Source: Stercorarius parasiticus (taxonomy: Eukaryota > Chordata > Aves > Charadriiformes > Stercorariidae). From it: a stretch of 64,000 nucleotides of DNA. The position numbers were made by a program, and so were the translations under genes. Location of the stretch: the NCBI GenBank assembly GCA_013396915.1, contig VWZL01000601.1, positions 478,525 through 542,524 of the forward strand, in the 5' to 3' direction. Of the stretch, positions 21,547 through 34,486 are shown piece after piece. Position 1 is the first letter of the stretch, and the number at the start of each line of letters is the position of its first letter. The notes under the pieces were generated by a model, which searched no databases, was not told the DNA's origin, and was given only the letters and a program-made list of their open reading frames with translations.

Positions 21547-22605
21547 TTATTATGGAAGGAATTATAATTATACAGCTCTTTTTTTTAAAAAAAGTATGTT
21601 TGATTTGTATTTTTTCTTCTGAGTCCATAAATATTCATAACCTATCATAGAGATTTTTTAATCTCCACCAGCAACTCCAGTTCTGTCTTTTTTCCCAATT
21701 CTGATGTCTAGGATTCTTTTCATCTTTACAAGAACGTTTTTCCACCGCAGAAATTTTGTGGTGAAAGGAAAATTGTTCTTTCCTTGGGTAGTCCCCTAAA
21801 AATATTGTTTCTCTTGAATGGTATTTATCTACTTCAGCTGTAAAACATGCTAACTTTTTAAAAGCCATCAAGGCACAGAAAGTTAAATTTTCTGACCCTA
21901 CTTTCGTATTTTGGGTCAGTTGCTAAGTCCAAGAACATTAATGGCACTTCAATGAAACCACTGAAATTACAGTGGTTCACGTAAACTGAGGATAAGGCAT
22001 TTGGAAAAAGAAGTATTGAAATAACAGTGTATGGCTATAAAATAAGGTCTGCTGAAAAGCTACATGAGATAAGTTGTAAGAAAGCAACATACTGAACTGT
22101 GTTAATTTATTTTTTAAGTTTAGTAATATCCTCCTTCCTGTAACTCGTGTGATGCCATGCTTGTCCTCAACGTGCCATTTAAAAAAGATTAAAGAGGGTC
22201 TGCACGTAATTTTTCTCAAGACCTGTTTGATATGTGAAGCAGGGGTGGAGGAAGTGAAGATGTTTGTGTAAGTGATTAGTTGAAAGCTACAGTGAAGCTG
22301 TTTAGGGAAGGAAGCACAGCGTGAGTATTTAATAAAGTGCTAATTGGGGAAGTGAGGAAAAGGAAAAGGATGCAGAGGAACTGGCCAGGAGGCCTGTAGT
22401 TAGGAGTAGAGTTCATGGTAATACAGAAATTAGCACAGACTTAACGCACTCTTTTCTGCTGTGTCCTTTGTGGTGTAGCTGGTGGTTTTTTCCTCCTGGT
22501 AAATGTAGCATGGTGTCACGGCCTGCCCGCTTCCCTGTTCTGAAGCAGCATATCAGGCAGAAAATGTCAAAATTGTTATTTTTCAGAACCCAGCAGTTAT
22601 TTCGA
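21547..22605. other. Spacer, no gene seen
   Basis: No element recognised; frames at 21635-21871 (-) and 21977-22219 (-) look random. Confidence 0.55.
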
Positions 22606-22675
22606 AAGAAAAAAGCCCACAATATTATTATGTGTGTATAAAGAAAAAAGCACACAATATTATTGTGTGTGTATA
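22606..22675 (+). repeat. 35-bp tandem duplication
   Basis: AAGAAAAAAGCMCACAATAT-initial units at 22606-22640 and 22641-22675 with two differences, followed by TATATA-rich sequence to about 22725. The 106-codon frame on the minus strand over it is an artefact of the repeat. Confidence 0.9.
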
Positions 22676-25600
22676 TATATAAAAATAATAACAATAATAC
22701 ATAACAAATAAGTAAAAATATATATAAACACACCTCTCTCTGCCGTGTAACAAGCAGGAAGCGATACTGATGCCCTGTGCCAAAGCCGGTGCGGTACTAG
22801 TGCTTTGTTTAATAGGATATTGCCAGCCTTTGAACTATATCAAAGAGGAAAAAGCCACTGTTTTTTATCACAAATCTCATTTTATTCATCCGCAGGAAGT
22901 GGTTTCCTTGTCCAGCATCTGCGTTGATTGTTTCAGCTTCCAGGGAGCTACTGTTGTAACTAAAGCCAATTCTTTATAAGACCTATGCCACCTTAATGCT
23001 TAGCTCAAGCACTGCCAAGCATGCCCGTAGAAGTCTGTGAAAATTAATAAAAGCTTCTTCTAAAAGATATAAACAAATTTTACAATTCCATGCTTTCACT
23101 CATAAACTAGTGGTGAATGGGAAAAATAGACTATATAACTGTAAGTCTTCTGTTTACCTGTGGTTAGAGCTCCCATAATGCTTTATTAAGTTAGGGTTTG
23201 GGGGCCAGAAAAGCGTTAGCTACATTATGTTTTTATCTTTGTAAAACCCCTAAAGTTCTTCAAACATTAGATCTTCTCTCTTTGCTGAAATTGATTAAAC
23301 ACATTAAAAGAAATACCCTTAAGCAGAGAGAAAAAAAATTAAGGGATTTGTTTACCATGAAAATAAAGTTAAGGAAATTTCCTAATAGGCCACTAGCCAA
23401 GTTCTCAAAAACCTGCATCATCACAAAGCCATCAGGAAGAAGTAGCTAAATGTTCCCCTGTGGGATATGTATTTTTCTAACCAAAAATAAAGTAAAATAA
23501 TTTTTAAAAAGCCCAAATAATTCTAAATTGGGCATAAGGGTGTGCATTCAATGTGAAGATGAAACACTGGCATTTAATGAAAATCTGAAATATTAACTTT
23601 TGCATTTACAATAGGAGAATCAAAGTAAAATACATGCAACAAGTATATCCACCACAAAGCTGAAAGAGGCATAATTAGCAATCAGAATTAGATTTTTTTA
23701 CCAAAATAAGAATTTAGATAATTGAATCCATATCAAAAAAGTCATTAACATTTTTCATCCGTGTTTCATAAGAGAAGAGGTGAGTAATTTACTTTAGTTC
23801 TTAAAAATAGCCGTGAAAGTCTCATTATAGAAGATCCGAGTGCATAAAATTCTTTGAACTTAGAACATAATTTGTCAATGTGACAGTCCTAAGTGGAGAT
23901 TTTAAAAGCCTCCTAGGGTAAATGATGCCTGGTTCTTATTAATTTCTCTTAAGAGGTGTTGTCCTTTGCAGGGTCTACCTTCAGGAGAGGTACGCAACTA
24001 TAATTTCTGGCAAGGGAATCTTCATGTTTCCGTGATTACTGTCTTGTCAAGCAGAGCGGTCAGAAAAGCTGTGTGTCAAGATGAGTGAGAAAAATCTTTC
24101 AAAAAATTTAAAAATGGTAATACAATGCTATCTGCGGAAATGTCTTAAAATCAAAGACACAGAATAATGATCGGCATGCGAGACTGAAATAAAATGGCAA
24201 ATCTTTTTTTGCAATCAGAAATTTAACAGATAATTATTCCTCACATCACATTCATGTCATCAAGTTCTGTTTCTGTGGATAATTCTTCACCCATTTCTGC
24301 AAGCCAGATACAAGCATTTCTCACCTGTGGCACTCTTAAATGAGTACATTGTGCTACATTGATATAGAGACTATTTAGCATTCCCATTAATTATTCCCAC
24401 ACAAATTCCCTTGTTCTTTTCCCGTTTTCTTCTCTTACCATCTAAATGAGACCTTTTTTCTTTTTCATTTTGTTTCACCTTTGGTATATCTTTTTGAAAA
24501 TACAGAAATGGGCAGACATCAAATTTCCTAAATTAAATGACTAAGTTGATTATTTCTACAGTGTGGATTTCTTGAGCTTTAAAATCCAGGTTTGGACTCC
24601 TGAATATTCCTTTTTAATTTCCCTAGTTCTGTGATTTATCATATAAATTCTCATCAAATAGGCATATATGAACATGTGTTTGAGAAAACTATAATCACTA
24701 TTTTAATTATGCTTTTTATATTCCAATATTGTAGATGAAGAAAAGAAAATAATGTAACAGGCAGGGAAACAACACTTAAAATGGTCAAAACAATGGAAAA
24801 AATAAATAAAGGTATACAAAATAATATCCATAAATATGACCTCCAATGTCATACTGCCATGAGGTTTTTTTTAAATTTTTTAAAGGATCAGGCAAATTAC
24901 ATATGGAGAAGAAGGATGACATTGATATCAATAATTAGCTGCCATTGCCTTTGGGATGGCAGAATTTCAGCCTTTGGTGAAAACATATTCTAGCATGTCT
25001 TTGTTGTGTATTTCTCATCTCCAGTATGACATTAGCTTCAGGAGATCATATTTTCACAGATATTGCATGTTAAAAATTCACATTGCGTAAAATAAAAATG
25101 TTACAAGTTGGGAAGAAAGTATGTCAGTAGGTAGGCTTACGTAAGATGTTGATGTTCAGGTACGAATATAAATCCATTTAATATAAGTTTTTTGCATAGG
25201 TCAGTTTAGGTAGGTAAGTAAAATGACATTTAAGGCCTTGTTTTATACCATTGCTGTATAAAGAACACATTGACACAGATTTTAAACAGATCTATTTTAA
25301 GCTGATGTAGATTCTTTAAGATTTTATGGGGTTGAGTTGTTTGTTGGTTTTTTTTAATTTATACTTTCTCTGTTGCTTGCTTTCTATTTTATTTTATAGT
25401 GATGGAGTGTGAAGAAGGTGAATGTATGTATTTCATTAGTTTCAAAATTGTTGGTGGCAGCAAAAATAAATATTTAGCATATTTTTCTTTTTCCGACAAA
25501 GTTCAGTCCACTACATCAATGACACCTGCAAATAAACAAGGAAGTAAAATTACATTTTCAACCCAAACAGCTGGGGAAGAAGAAGTTTTTGTGGTATGAA

Positions 25601-28345
25601 TTTCCAGGTTCATTCTTAAGAAGTATTTTCTCACTTTCAGGTTTGACTAATACACCGGCACCATGAGATGTTGAGAAGTTCAAGATGTTACCTCTTCCAA
25701 GCCCCTGCTGAGCATGAGTGGCCCTCAATGGGGTAAGTGGGAAGGATCGAGTTGATAGCAATCCTGCACCTTAAAACCCAACGCTCCATAAATTAAGACA
25801 GTTGTATATGCACTGGAACTGTATTCAGCCTGTGAGATTTACTGTGGCCACGTCAGTTGGAGACTTCGCACCACGTCCAGTCTGAGATGTATGCAAATAG
25901 AACGTGAAGACTAGTAGTGTTGCATTAACTCCTGTTCCTTAATTGTTTGCTACTTACTGAAAACGGTATTTCATGCTTTTGCTGAAAACGAATACAGTTG
26001 TTAATGATATATATTTTGTATTTTATTTTTAAGGTGGCATATTATACTCCATAAGCATAAAACAATGAAATCATTAAACACTTGCCTCCAGTCACTAAGC
26101 AGGAAGTGAACTGGCTGGAAACACAGTTTTTATAAAATTAAATCTACTGAGTGTGTGGGTTTACGTCTGTACATGGAAATGAAAATCCCTGTGCTTGTAA
26201 GGAGATTTTATGAGTGTCTTGAAAGACTAAGAGAAAAATGTTATAGGAGTGATGATCTTGATGCTTTTAATCTCTCTCAAATGAAAGTGGCTTTTCAGAG
26301 CATCTGAAGACCATCTGGAATGGAAAATAAAATTATTTCTTCCTTGCATTTTCCGGATAAAAGAGATACCTCAGGATTCTTTTGGATAGATACTAGATGT
26401 TGTTTTGATTATTATTATGAGGATAAAATAGTCTATTTGATTGTACAGAATAGAGCATCTCCTTTATAATAAGCACTTGAAGGTACCCTGTGCTTAGGAA
26501 AATAATTCATAAAATACTATCTCACTGATAATATTAAATAATGTTTATGAAAATCCTCTATACTTTGAATCAGCTCCTGAAGGTAATAGATTGCACAGGA
26601 ATGTTTCTAGTTTTTGTGAAGAGGTTTTACGTTTTCTACACTCTGTATAGTCTTGCAAATGTCATCAAAAAAGGACAATTCAACTTTGTGGAATTATTTC
26701 GAAAACAATACTGATCTGCAAACATTAGAAAAGTTTTTGTAACTATAGCAGTACTGTATCGGTTCTGTGTCTTTGCTGGAAGAAAAAGAAAATCCTGTCA
26801 TTATTCAAGAATCAGCCTGAACACTGTCGCACAGAAAAATCCTGGCTTGAAGACGTACAATTTAACCAGTAGGGCTACAAGTGAAAGAGAAACCCTTAAA
26901 AAACAAAATCCCTGTAGCAGGGATTTGTAAAAGTCTAAAGAAAATTTGCATTTGGCACATTTTTTCCCTCCTGTTTCCTGCAGAGGGATCTCCCAGAACT
27001 ATCACTCTTCCCTAAGCTCACCAGTTTTAATCAGTGCAGAAGTCCTGTTCCGAGCTGAATAAACGAACCAAGGAATTTCACAACAGCTAATGCCTGTTGC
27101 TTTTAACAAATGACATACTTCTTATTCCAGGATGTGGGTGAAGTTTTGCTTAGAATTCAGGCAACAAATACTGGTTCAGGGACCGTTCTGTACATCTAGT
27201 GTAATTTCTGGATAAACAAAGGACACTGATTCTTTCCCTGCTCTAATATAAGACAGTCAAAGTTATTTCTTATTATAGGTTTTGTCACAGGCATGTGACA
27301 GACGTTTAGAAGAGGAGATGCATGAATAATGCATACCATTTTGGAGCTCTCCCTATAAGTGTTAATAGCAGGTATATGCAAATTTGAAAGTGGGGGGTGG
27401 TCTAAATGATAAAAAATGCATAACTTTGAAAGAGGAGCTGAAGAAGGAACATCTTTTTTTGTTAAGACAATTTAAACAAATTTATCCTCTCAGATGAGTC
27501 AGTATAGTTGTTATACATATATAGTACCTATACATAAACAAGTGTATTTTGCACTGAGGATGCCAAAGTGCTTGGTTTTTTTGTTAAGATGACTGGACTA
27601 CAAAAACAGCACTTAAAGGTTGAGGATGCAGAATGCTGCCGGGACAAATACATGCATACTGTAGCCATCCTCTTAAAAAATGTCCCTGGCAAACATGAAT
27701 AAGTTTGAAAGTTTAGAAACGCTCAGTATCTCCCGTTCAGTACAGTACACTACTCTTACAACTAAAAGTTTACAAGGGACTTAAAACTTGCTGTGTTCTT
27801 TAGTAATATCAAAGTGCATTGCGTTTTGCATATAGCAAATACAGAATAAAGATCTTTACTCTGGCAGCACTAGTAGATAATTTTGCATTATCAAAAGTTC
27901 TGGGTTCATCAACTATTTTGAGTTCAAAATAATTGGGGTGAAAAATAAGAGTTAAAATTATAAGGTAAAAATTCTGTAAGAATATATGTCACCGTAAGAA
28001 TACATATTATCCTTGTAAGAATATATGCTTTATACCTTGAAAAAGCATAATAACTACACGTGTTCCTCTCACTAAGGATTCACATCAATAGCTGCAGACA
28101 AGCTGCACTGAAAGCAATTTGCCCGAAACACATTTTTATAATGGCAAATTACTGCCCTTTAAAAATAATACTACCATATATTCAGATTTCATTAGAATAT
28201 CAGTATTTAATGTCAATATTTCTGTTTTACAGTATGGAGTTCTTTCAACTCAAATGCCATTGTTTAGACCCGATGAAGCTTAGCTCCTTTTAAAGGTTTA
28301 CATTGCTATAACACAAATTAATATCATCACAGTGAAAGAATTAAA
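22676..28345. other. Long AT-rich spacer
   Basis: No repeat family or confirmed gene. Frames at 22770-22979, 23198-23449, 24781-24993, 25558-25761 (-), 27196-27381 (-) and 28060-28293 lack domains. A weak exon-like segment at 25502-25593 is described among the findings. Confidence 0.5.
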
Positions 28346-28955
28346 TTGCAACAATTTGATTTTGGCCTCTTGAGAGATCTGCTTGGCAGGGTTCCATGGG
28401 ATACAGCCCAGGAGGGGAGAGGGGCCCAAGGAAGCTGGGTAGTATTCAAGGATCAACTCCTCCAAGCTCAGGAGCGATGTATGCCAACAAAGAAGAAGTC
28501 AGGCAAAAATGCCAGGAGGCCTGCATGGATGAACAAGGAGCTCCTGGACAATCTCAAACAGAAAAAGGAGGCCTACAGAGGGTGGAAGCAAGGACAGGTA
28601 GTCTGTGAAGAATACAGAGAAACTGTCTGAGCAGCCAGAGATCAGGTTAGGAAACCTAAAGCCCAGATAGAATTAAATCTCGCCAGGGACATCAAAGGCA
28701 ACAAGAAAAACTTCTGTAAGTATGTCATTGATAAAAGAAAGACTAGGGAAGATGTGGGCCTTTTCCAGAAGGAAATGGGAGACCTGGTCACCCAGGATAT
28801 GGAGAGGGCTGAGATTTCACCAGCAAGGGGTCTAACCACACCACCCAAGTCACACAAGGCAAAGGCAGGGACTGGGAGAATGAGGAATCCCCCACTGGAG
28901 GAGAACATCAAGTACGAGACCATCTAAGTAACCTGAAGGTGCACAAGTCCATAGG

Positions 28956-29562
28956 GCCTGATGAGATTATTCTGCAGGTCCTGAGGGAACTGGCAGATTA
29001 AGTTGCTAAGCCACTTTCCATTATATTTGAAAAGTTGTGGCAGTCCGGTGAAGTTCCCACTGACTGGAAAAGGGAAAACATAACCCCCATTTTTAAAAAG
29101 GGAAAAAAGGAAGACCTGGGGAACTACAGGCCGGTCAGTCTCACCCCTGTGTCTGGCAATATCATGGAGTAGATCCTCCTGGAAACTCTGCTAAGGCACA
29201 TGGAAAATAAGGAGTTGATCAGTGACAGCTTCACCAAGGGCAAGTCATGCCTGATAAANGCCTGATGAGATTATTCTGCAGGTCCTGAGGGAACTGGCAG
29301 ATTAAGTTGCTAAGCCACTTTCCATTATATTTGAAAAGTTGTGGCAGTCCGGTGAAGTTCCCACTGACTGGAAAAGGGAAAACATAACCCCCATTTTTAA
29401 AAAGGGAAAAAAGGAAGACCTGGGGAACTACAGGCCGGTCAGTCTCACCCCTGTGTCTGGCAATATCATGGAGTAGATCCTCCTGGAAACTCTGCTAAGG
29501 CACATGGAAAATAAGGAGTTGATCAGTGACAGCTTCACCAAGGGCAAGTCATGCCTGATAAA
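28956..29562 (+). repeat. Exact 303-bp direct duplication around N at 29259
   Basis: 28956-29258 is identical base for base to 29260-29562, separated by one N. This pattern is expected when two overlapping contigs are placed end to end with a minimal gap. Confidence 0.95.
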
Positions 29563-30028
29563 TTTGGTGACCTTCTATGATGGGGTTACAGAGTCAGTAG
29601 CTAAAGGGAGAGGAACAGTTGTCATCTACCTGGACTTACGCAAAGCATTTGACACTGTCCCACACGACGTCCTGGTCTCTAAAGTGGAGAGACGTGGGTT
29701 TGATGGATGGACCACTCAGTGGATAAGGAAGTGGATNCACCCCTGTGTCTGGCAATATCATGGAGTAGATCCTCCTGGAAACTCTGCTAAGGCACATGGA
29801 AAATAAGGAGTTGATCAGTGACAGCTTCACCAAGGGCAAGTCATGCCTGATAAATTTGGTGACCTTCTATGATGGGGTTACAGAGTCAGTAGCTAAAGGG
29901 AGAGGAACAGTTGTCATCTACCTGGACTTACGCAAAGCATTTGACACTGTCCCACACGACGTCCTGGTCTCTAAAGTGGAGAGACGTGGGTTTGATGGAT
30001 GGACCACTCAGTGGATAAGGAAGTGGAT
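29446..30028 (+). repeat. Exact 291-bp direct duplication around N at 29737
   Basis: 29446-29736 equals 29738-30028, separated by one N. It overlaps the previous duplication, so some CR1 sequence appears three times. Confidence 0.95.
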
Positions 30029-30085
30029 GGATGGTCGCACTCAAAGAGTTGTGGTCAACGGCTCAATGTCCAGTGTCTCATGGAG

Positions 30086-33000
30086 TGTTACTGTGGTCAA
30101 AATTATAAATTGATTAGGAAAAAATATAAATGGCATAGAAAATAAATTAGTAAGGCCCACTGGCAGATAGTCCAAATGCAAGTGTTGACCTGGACATCTT
30201 TAAACAGATAACTTTCAGAAACTTTGTGAGGGAAGTTTAAAAGATGAGGAATCGTATATCCGTCATGTAGTTAAGCATTTGCTATTAGCTACCATTGTAA
30301 AAAAGGGAATATTTAGATGTGTCGTTGGTATGATTCAGCATGGATGTTTTTATACTCTGTAGGATATAGATTCATATACATATATGAATATAGATAGATA
30401 CATTCATATAGATTCATATAGAGCTCTGCCTCATCAATAGGTTTAAATGTCAGTTGCATGTCAAGAATTGAGTTTGGCGTCAAGTGTGATGCATTATGAC
30501 TTAAAATCTCTCCTGCAAAAGCTGGACTATTTGCCAGGATAAGAATAGATTTAATGTCCGCGGAACTAATTAGAATAAAATAGAATAGCTTTTATAGACT
30601 TTTCTAGTCAGACCGTCTAATTCTCCAAAGTGCATCACAGAGTAATTGCATAGATATGAGCAGTGTAATAATTTGTCAGCATATGGTGCTCTCCCTGTGC
30701 ACTCAGCAGCACTCACACGAAGCCCTCTGTGCCACAGGTGACTTGGAAGGCTGGCCAAGATCCCCAAACTGACTCTTCTTTTTTCTCTCTAATTGGGAAA
30801 TAAAGACTCTTTACCTTCCCCTTGTCCTTTCGTTGTTAAATTTAGCTCGATATACTTTCAGTGGCGCGCTCCTTAAGTTATGCACCACTTCAACCCTGTC
30901 TCTTGAGTTCAACCATTTTTTAAACTTGTATTAACTCATGAAAGGTATTATGCTGAGGGTATAGACTGTATAGGAATTACTAGGCAAAGACCTGGTTTTG
31001 TCAAAAGATATGACTACCTGAAGTGTGGTGTGGCTAGTACCAAAAGAAGGAAATATGATGGAGTCCTGCTGATACTTGCAGCCACTGCTTGGAAAAACAG
31101 GTTGTATATCCGTGACAGAAATGGTTTTGAGGAGCTTGGGCAGGTGATACCCAAAACAATGCTACAGCACAGAACAATCTCACCCAATGCAATCTGAATT
31201 CAGAATGATATTCTTGATTCTTCTGGCACCAAAGATATCCATTTGGAAGTCATTTTGTTTCCTTCATGTAACTGGTGTAGCACTAGACTTCATACATGTT
31301 GGCTGCAGTAATGCCATTTATGAAATTAGAACTGTAGTTTTTCCTGAAGGATGAACACTGCTAAAGTTCAGAGCTTCATTTTTTAGTGTCAGAAATAGAT
31401 CAGTTATCCTTATGATTAGTATGGGACAAATTTGTTTATTGATGTTGAAAAATAAAATATAGGCATTAATATTTATGTATTTTAAAACATCATGACTGGA
31501 ATACATCACTGGACATACATAAGAAGCAGTGATGCTCTCCATTACAAAATATACACTATGAAATGACTCATGGAGTTGTACAATGGACTAGTAAAAATGC
31601 AACTAATAGGAGTAACTATTAATAAAATGCAGAAGTGTTTTATACAGGCAGGAGTCATGATATCTAAGAAAAGAAGCATAAATATACGTGTGCCTTATCT
31701 ACTTAAAGAAACCCAAACTTGATGGCAACTTTTTCTCCATGGAACTTTTGTCATTTGCAACAGTTGTTAAGTAAAGACAGAAAGATGGTTAGTGGGGTGT
31801 AGAGGACTTATTTTGGGATCTCCATATAAATAGCTTGAATCAATACTGGAGACAGTTTGGAAATACTTGGCATGAGTCATAATTGTGTATTTCAGTCTGT
31901 CAATATCAGGGAATAAATCAACATGCTCAACCTGTTCATTTGAACACTTAGCCTAGCTAAACACCAATCCCCTTTCCTCTGACCATTTCTCAAATGGGAA
32001 AATCATTTTCCACTCTCAATAAAAGGAAGAGACAGGAGAAAGACTGCTCTTCTTTAGAGCAAGTACAAATTAACGTTTTATCTGGAGGATGATGTGTTTG
32101 ATCCATAGCATTTCAAAACCGTAAAAAACCTGCATGCTTTTGTGCTGCATCTTCCAAATTCCAAAGGAAAAAAAGAGGTATATACAAGGTTATTTTCAAG
32201 TTCCTAATTTCAGGTGCATGATATTGTGTTGTTGTGAGCAGCACCTAATTTCAGGGCACTGCCAGGTGCCAGATTCTAGGGAAACAAAAATTGTTTCTTT
32301 TTCTGCAGAGCATGTTATCCATTTAAGATCTTTCTCAAATAAACTTTTTGGTCCTACCTGCATGTTTATGTAGCATCTCACCAAATCTCACAAGTGTCTG
32401 TGATCATAATTATTGGAAGTATGAATATGCATCTTTCCTTATTTCTTGTAAAGTCTAAACTGTCTGAAAATGATTAAAGAAATAGAATTAAAGGTAGTTA
32501 TAATTTAAAAGTTATCTTTGTATAGACATCCTTGTCAAAATGTACATTTGGCTGTTAATCATATCCTAGAATAACTATTAGTCTTAAACCCATCAATCAA
32601 TGTCTGTCTTGCTTAATTTCGTCACATCAACACCATTTTGGTAATTTATAATGTTCCCAGTAATTTTATTTTTACACAACATTATTCTGTTTTCCGTTAG
32701 TCTCTGCTCTTGTAGAACATGCAGTAGAGCTGTAAACTAATTTACACACAGGAATAAATATGCCTGTAATTACGTTTGATAAAGAAAATCACTTCCATGT
32801 CTGCTTCTGCTTCCATGTAGTAGAACAGAGAGAAAATCCAGCAGAGAACATGGGCATCTCTAGTATCAATGACATGTGATTTAGATATTTCCTACGAGGA
32901 AGTAGTAACTTGGAGTTTGGGCCCAGCAGTCCTCTTAGTGCTAGAGCAACCTCACTTTTGTCTTTTTTTCCCTTGCTTTTCTGCTACGTCATTTCACTCT

Positions 33001-34209
33001 AAACTTGCCAGATAGAGGTTCCAAATTATTTATACAAACCTCTCAAATTGGGAAACACTTTGACTTGTCCTAGTTCATTTTAAAATTTGCATGTGCTGCT
33101 TTTCTAGTGAGATACTGAGAATTGTTTGTTTTCCTTTAAGCCCTATAAATAATAAACTGATTTATTAGAGATACAGAGTACTAGTGTCCCTTGTGAACGT
33201 TAGGTGGGTCTGGGGTCCTCAGCCCTTCTGCTCAGTAGCTATAATTATCCCAGAGAATTAGCCGATTTCCTAATAAATATTCTTAATACGTCACACTCTC
33301 TTGCTCTTTTGTTCGTTCATATGGTGATTTTCCTCAGTTTCTGTAAGTGCAACTTAAACTGCTCTTTAGAAACTGTTGTACTGTTTTACATTAGTCTTTC
33401 TTGTGACAGATGAAAACATTGGTTAGACTATATTTTGCCAAACTGCAAGTTTTTAATGAGAAATACCTCTCCATAAAGCCTCCTTTTCCCAAATCTTGGG
33501 GGCAAATGAACCTCACATTTTGATGGAAACGGTGACTGCTAACACTGGAAATAATGAGAGACTTGAAAGACTTAAGAACATGAGAAGGTTCTCCCCCACC
33601 TTCTTCCTTTATGTGTTTGAACTATTTAATTTTTAACTTTTTTCAAAACTCATCCACTGCTAGTGGACGATCAGCATTTCAGTTTTGAATAGCCTGTTTT
33701 GTGCCTTAGCATCATATGGTTTTATAAATTGCTCTGCACTTGGGTGGAGTTACATGTAAGGAATTATACATGAATAGAAGACAGCAGATGATTCTAATAA
33801 CTCTTTGGTCAATGTAAATAGAAGTATCTGACCAAATAAAGATAGCTTTGCCTTGCTCTGGTTGGTCAAATCTCAGCCTCATAAAAATTCATTTCTACTT
33901 TGCCTTTCCAGAATATTGTACTGCAGCTCTTGAATCATCTAGAAATCCTCTGTAAGATTTAGATATTGTAATACAACCTGGATTTAGTGAGTTTAAAAGT
34001 ATTTTAGTCACCTTTGAGGAAGCAGCCATAGAAAGTACTCTGGTAAGATTCTCTGGAATACTTCAGCGTAGGTCCCATTCCACTATATATCCCTATAGTT
34101 ACTGTTTGGTTTGAAAATTTAATTTTACCAGTGATCTAATCCATATCTTATGAGATGAGAGGTATTTTATTTCAAATAGGATGTTGGGTATTTCGATTAG
34201 GATGTCGGG
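30086..34209. other. AT-rich spacer with a short ATAGATTCAT-rich patch
   Basis: No gene recognised. 30361-30422 is low-complexity (ATATAGATTCATATA motifs in both orientations). Frames at 30570-30767 (-), 31318-31542 (-), 32134-32384 (both strands) and 33204-33413 are unremarkable. Confidence 0.5.
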
Positions 34210-34486
34210 TAATGGTAGGACTAGAGGGAATTGATTAAAACTAGAGATGGGACAATTCAGATTGGACGTTAGGAAGAAGTTCTTCACCGTGAGGGTGGTG
34301 AGACACTGGAACAGGTTGCCCAGAGAGGTGGTGGAAGCCCCATCCCAGAAGTTTTTAAGGCCAGGCTGGATGGGGCTCTAAGCAATATGATCTAGTGGGA
34401 GGTGTCCCTGGCCAGGGCAGGGGGTGGAACTGGGTGATCTTTAAGGTCCCTTCCAACCCTAACAATTCTATGATTCTATGATTCTA
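34210..34486 (+). mobile_element. CR1 3' end, well preserved
   Basis: Last part of ORF2 (the [32 protein letters not shown] region, readable here with few changes) and the 3'UTR with GGTGTCCCTGGCCAGGGCAG. It ends in about two and a half ATTCTATG units (34464-34486). Better conserved than the copies at 3735 and 52431, so probably younger. Confidence 0.92.

Larger units (their letters stand above)
28346..30085 (+). mobile_element. CR1 LINE middle fragment, inflated by assembly duplications
   Basis: Covers the ORF2 linker through the first half of the reverse transcriptase; the endonuclease, the second half of RT and the 3' tail are missing. Two N bases (29259, 29737) each sit between exact direct copies (303 bp and 291 bp). 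Removing the duplicates leaves about 1144 bp of real element. Boundaries are estimated from the loss of CR1-like codons (CCAGTGTCTCATGG at the right edge). Confidence 0.88.
28346..30085 (+). pseudogene. CR1 ORF2 remnant: linker and RT fingers/palm
   Basis: 28346-28630 encodes the basic EN-RT linker ([15 protein letters not shown]), ending in a TGA where the family continues, and the same protein goes on to about 28900. RT begins with the [19 protein letters not shown] region around 29100 (out of frame). The best part carries [16 protein letters not shown] at 29625-29670, RT motif A with its catalytic aspartate, then [20 protein letters not shown] up to 30060. The two frames at 29504-29806 and 29796-30113 start with identical residues only because of the second assembly duplication; they are one gene piece. 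Stops (for example at 28971-29001 and TAG at 29170) show it is dead. Confidence 0.85.

Noticed and set aside
29504..30113. Two separate RT genes with identical N-termini
   Set aside because: They are one CR1 piece copied by an assembly overlap at the N of 29737.
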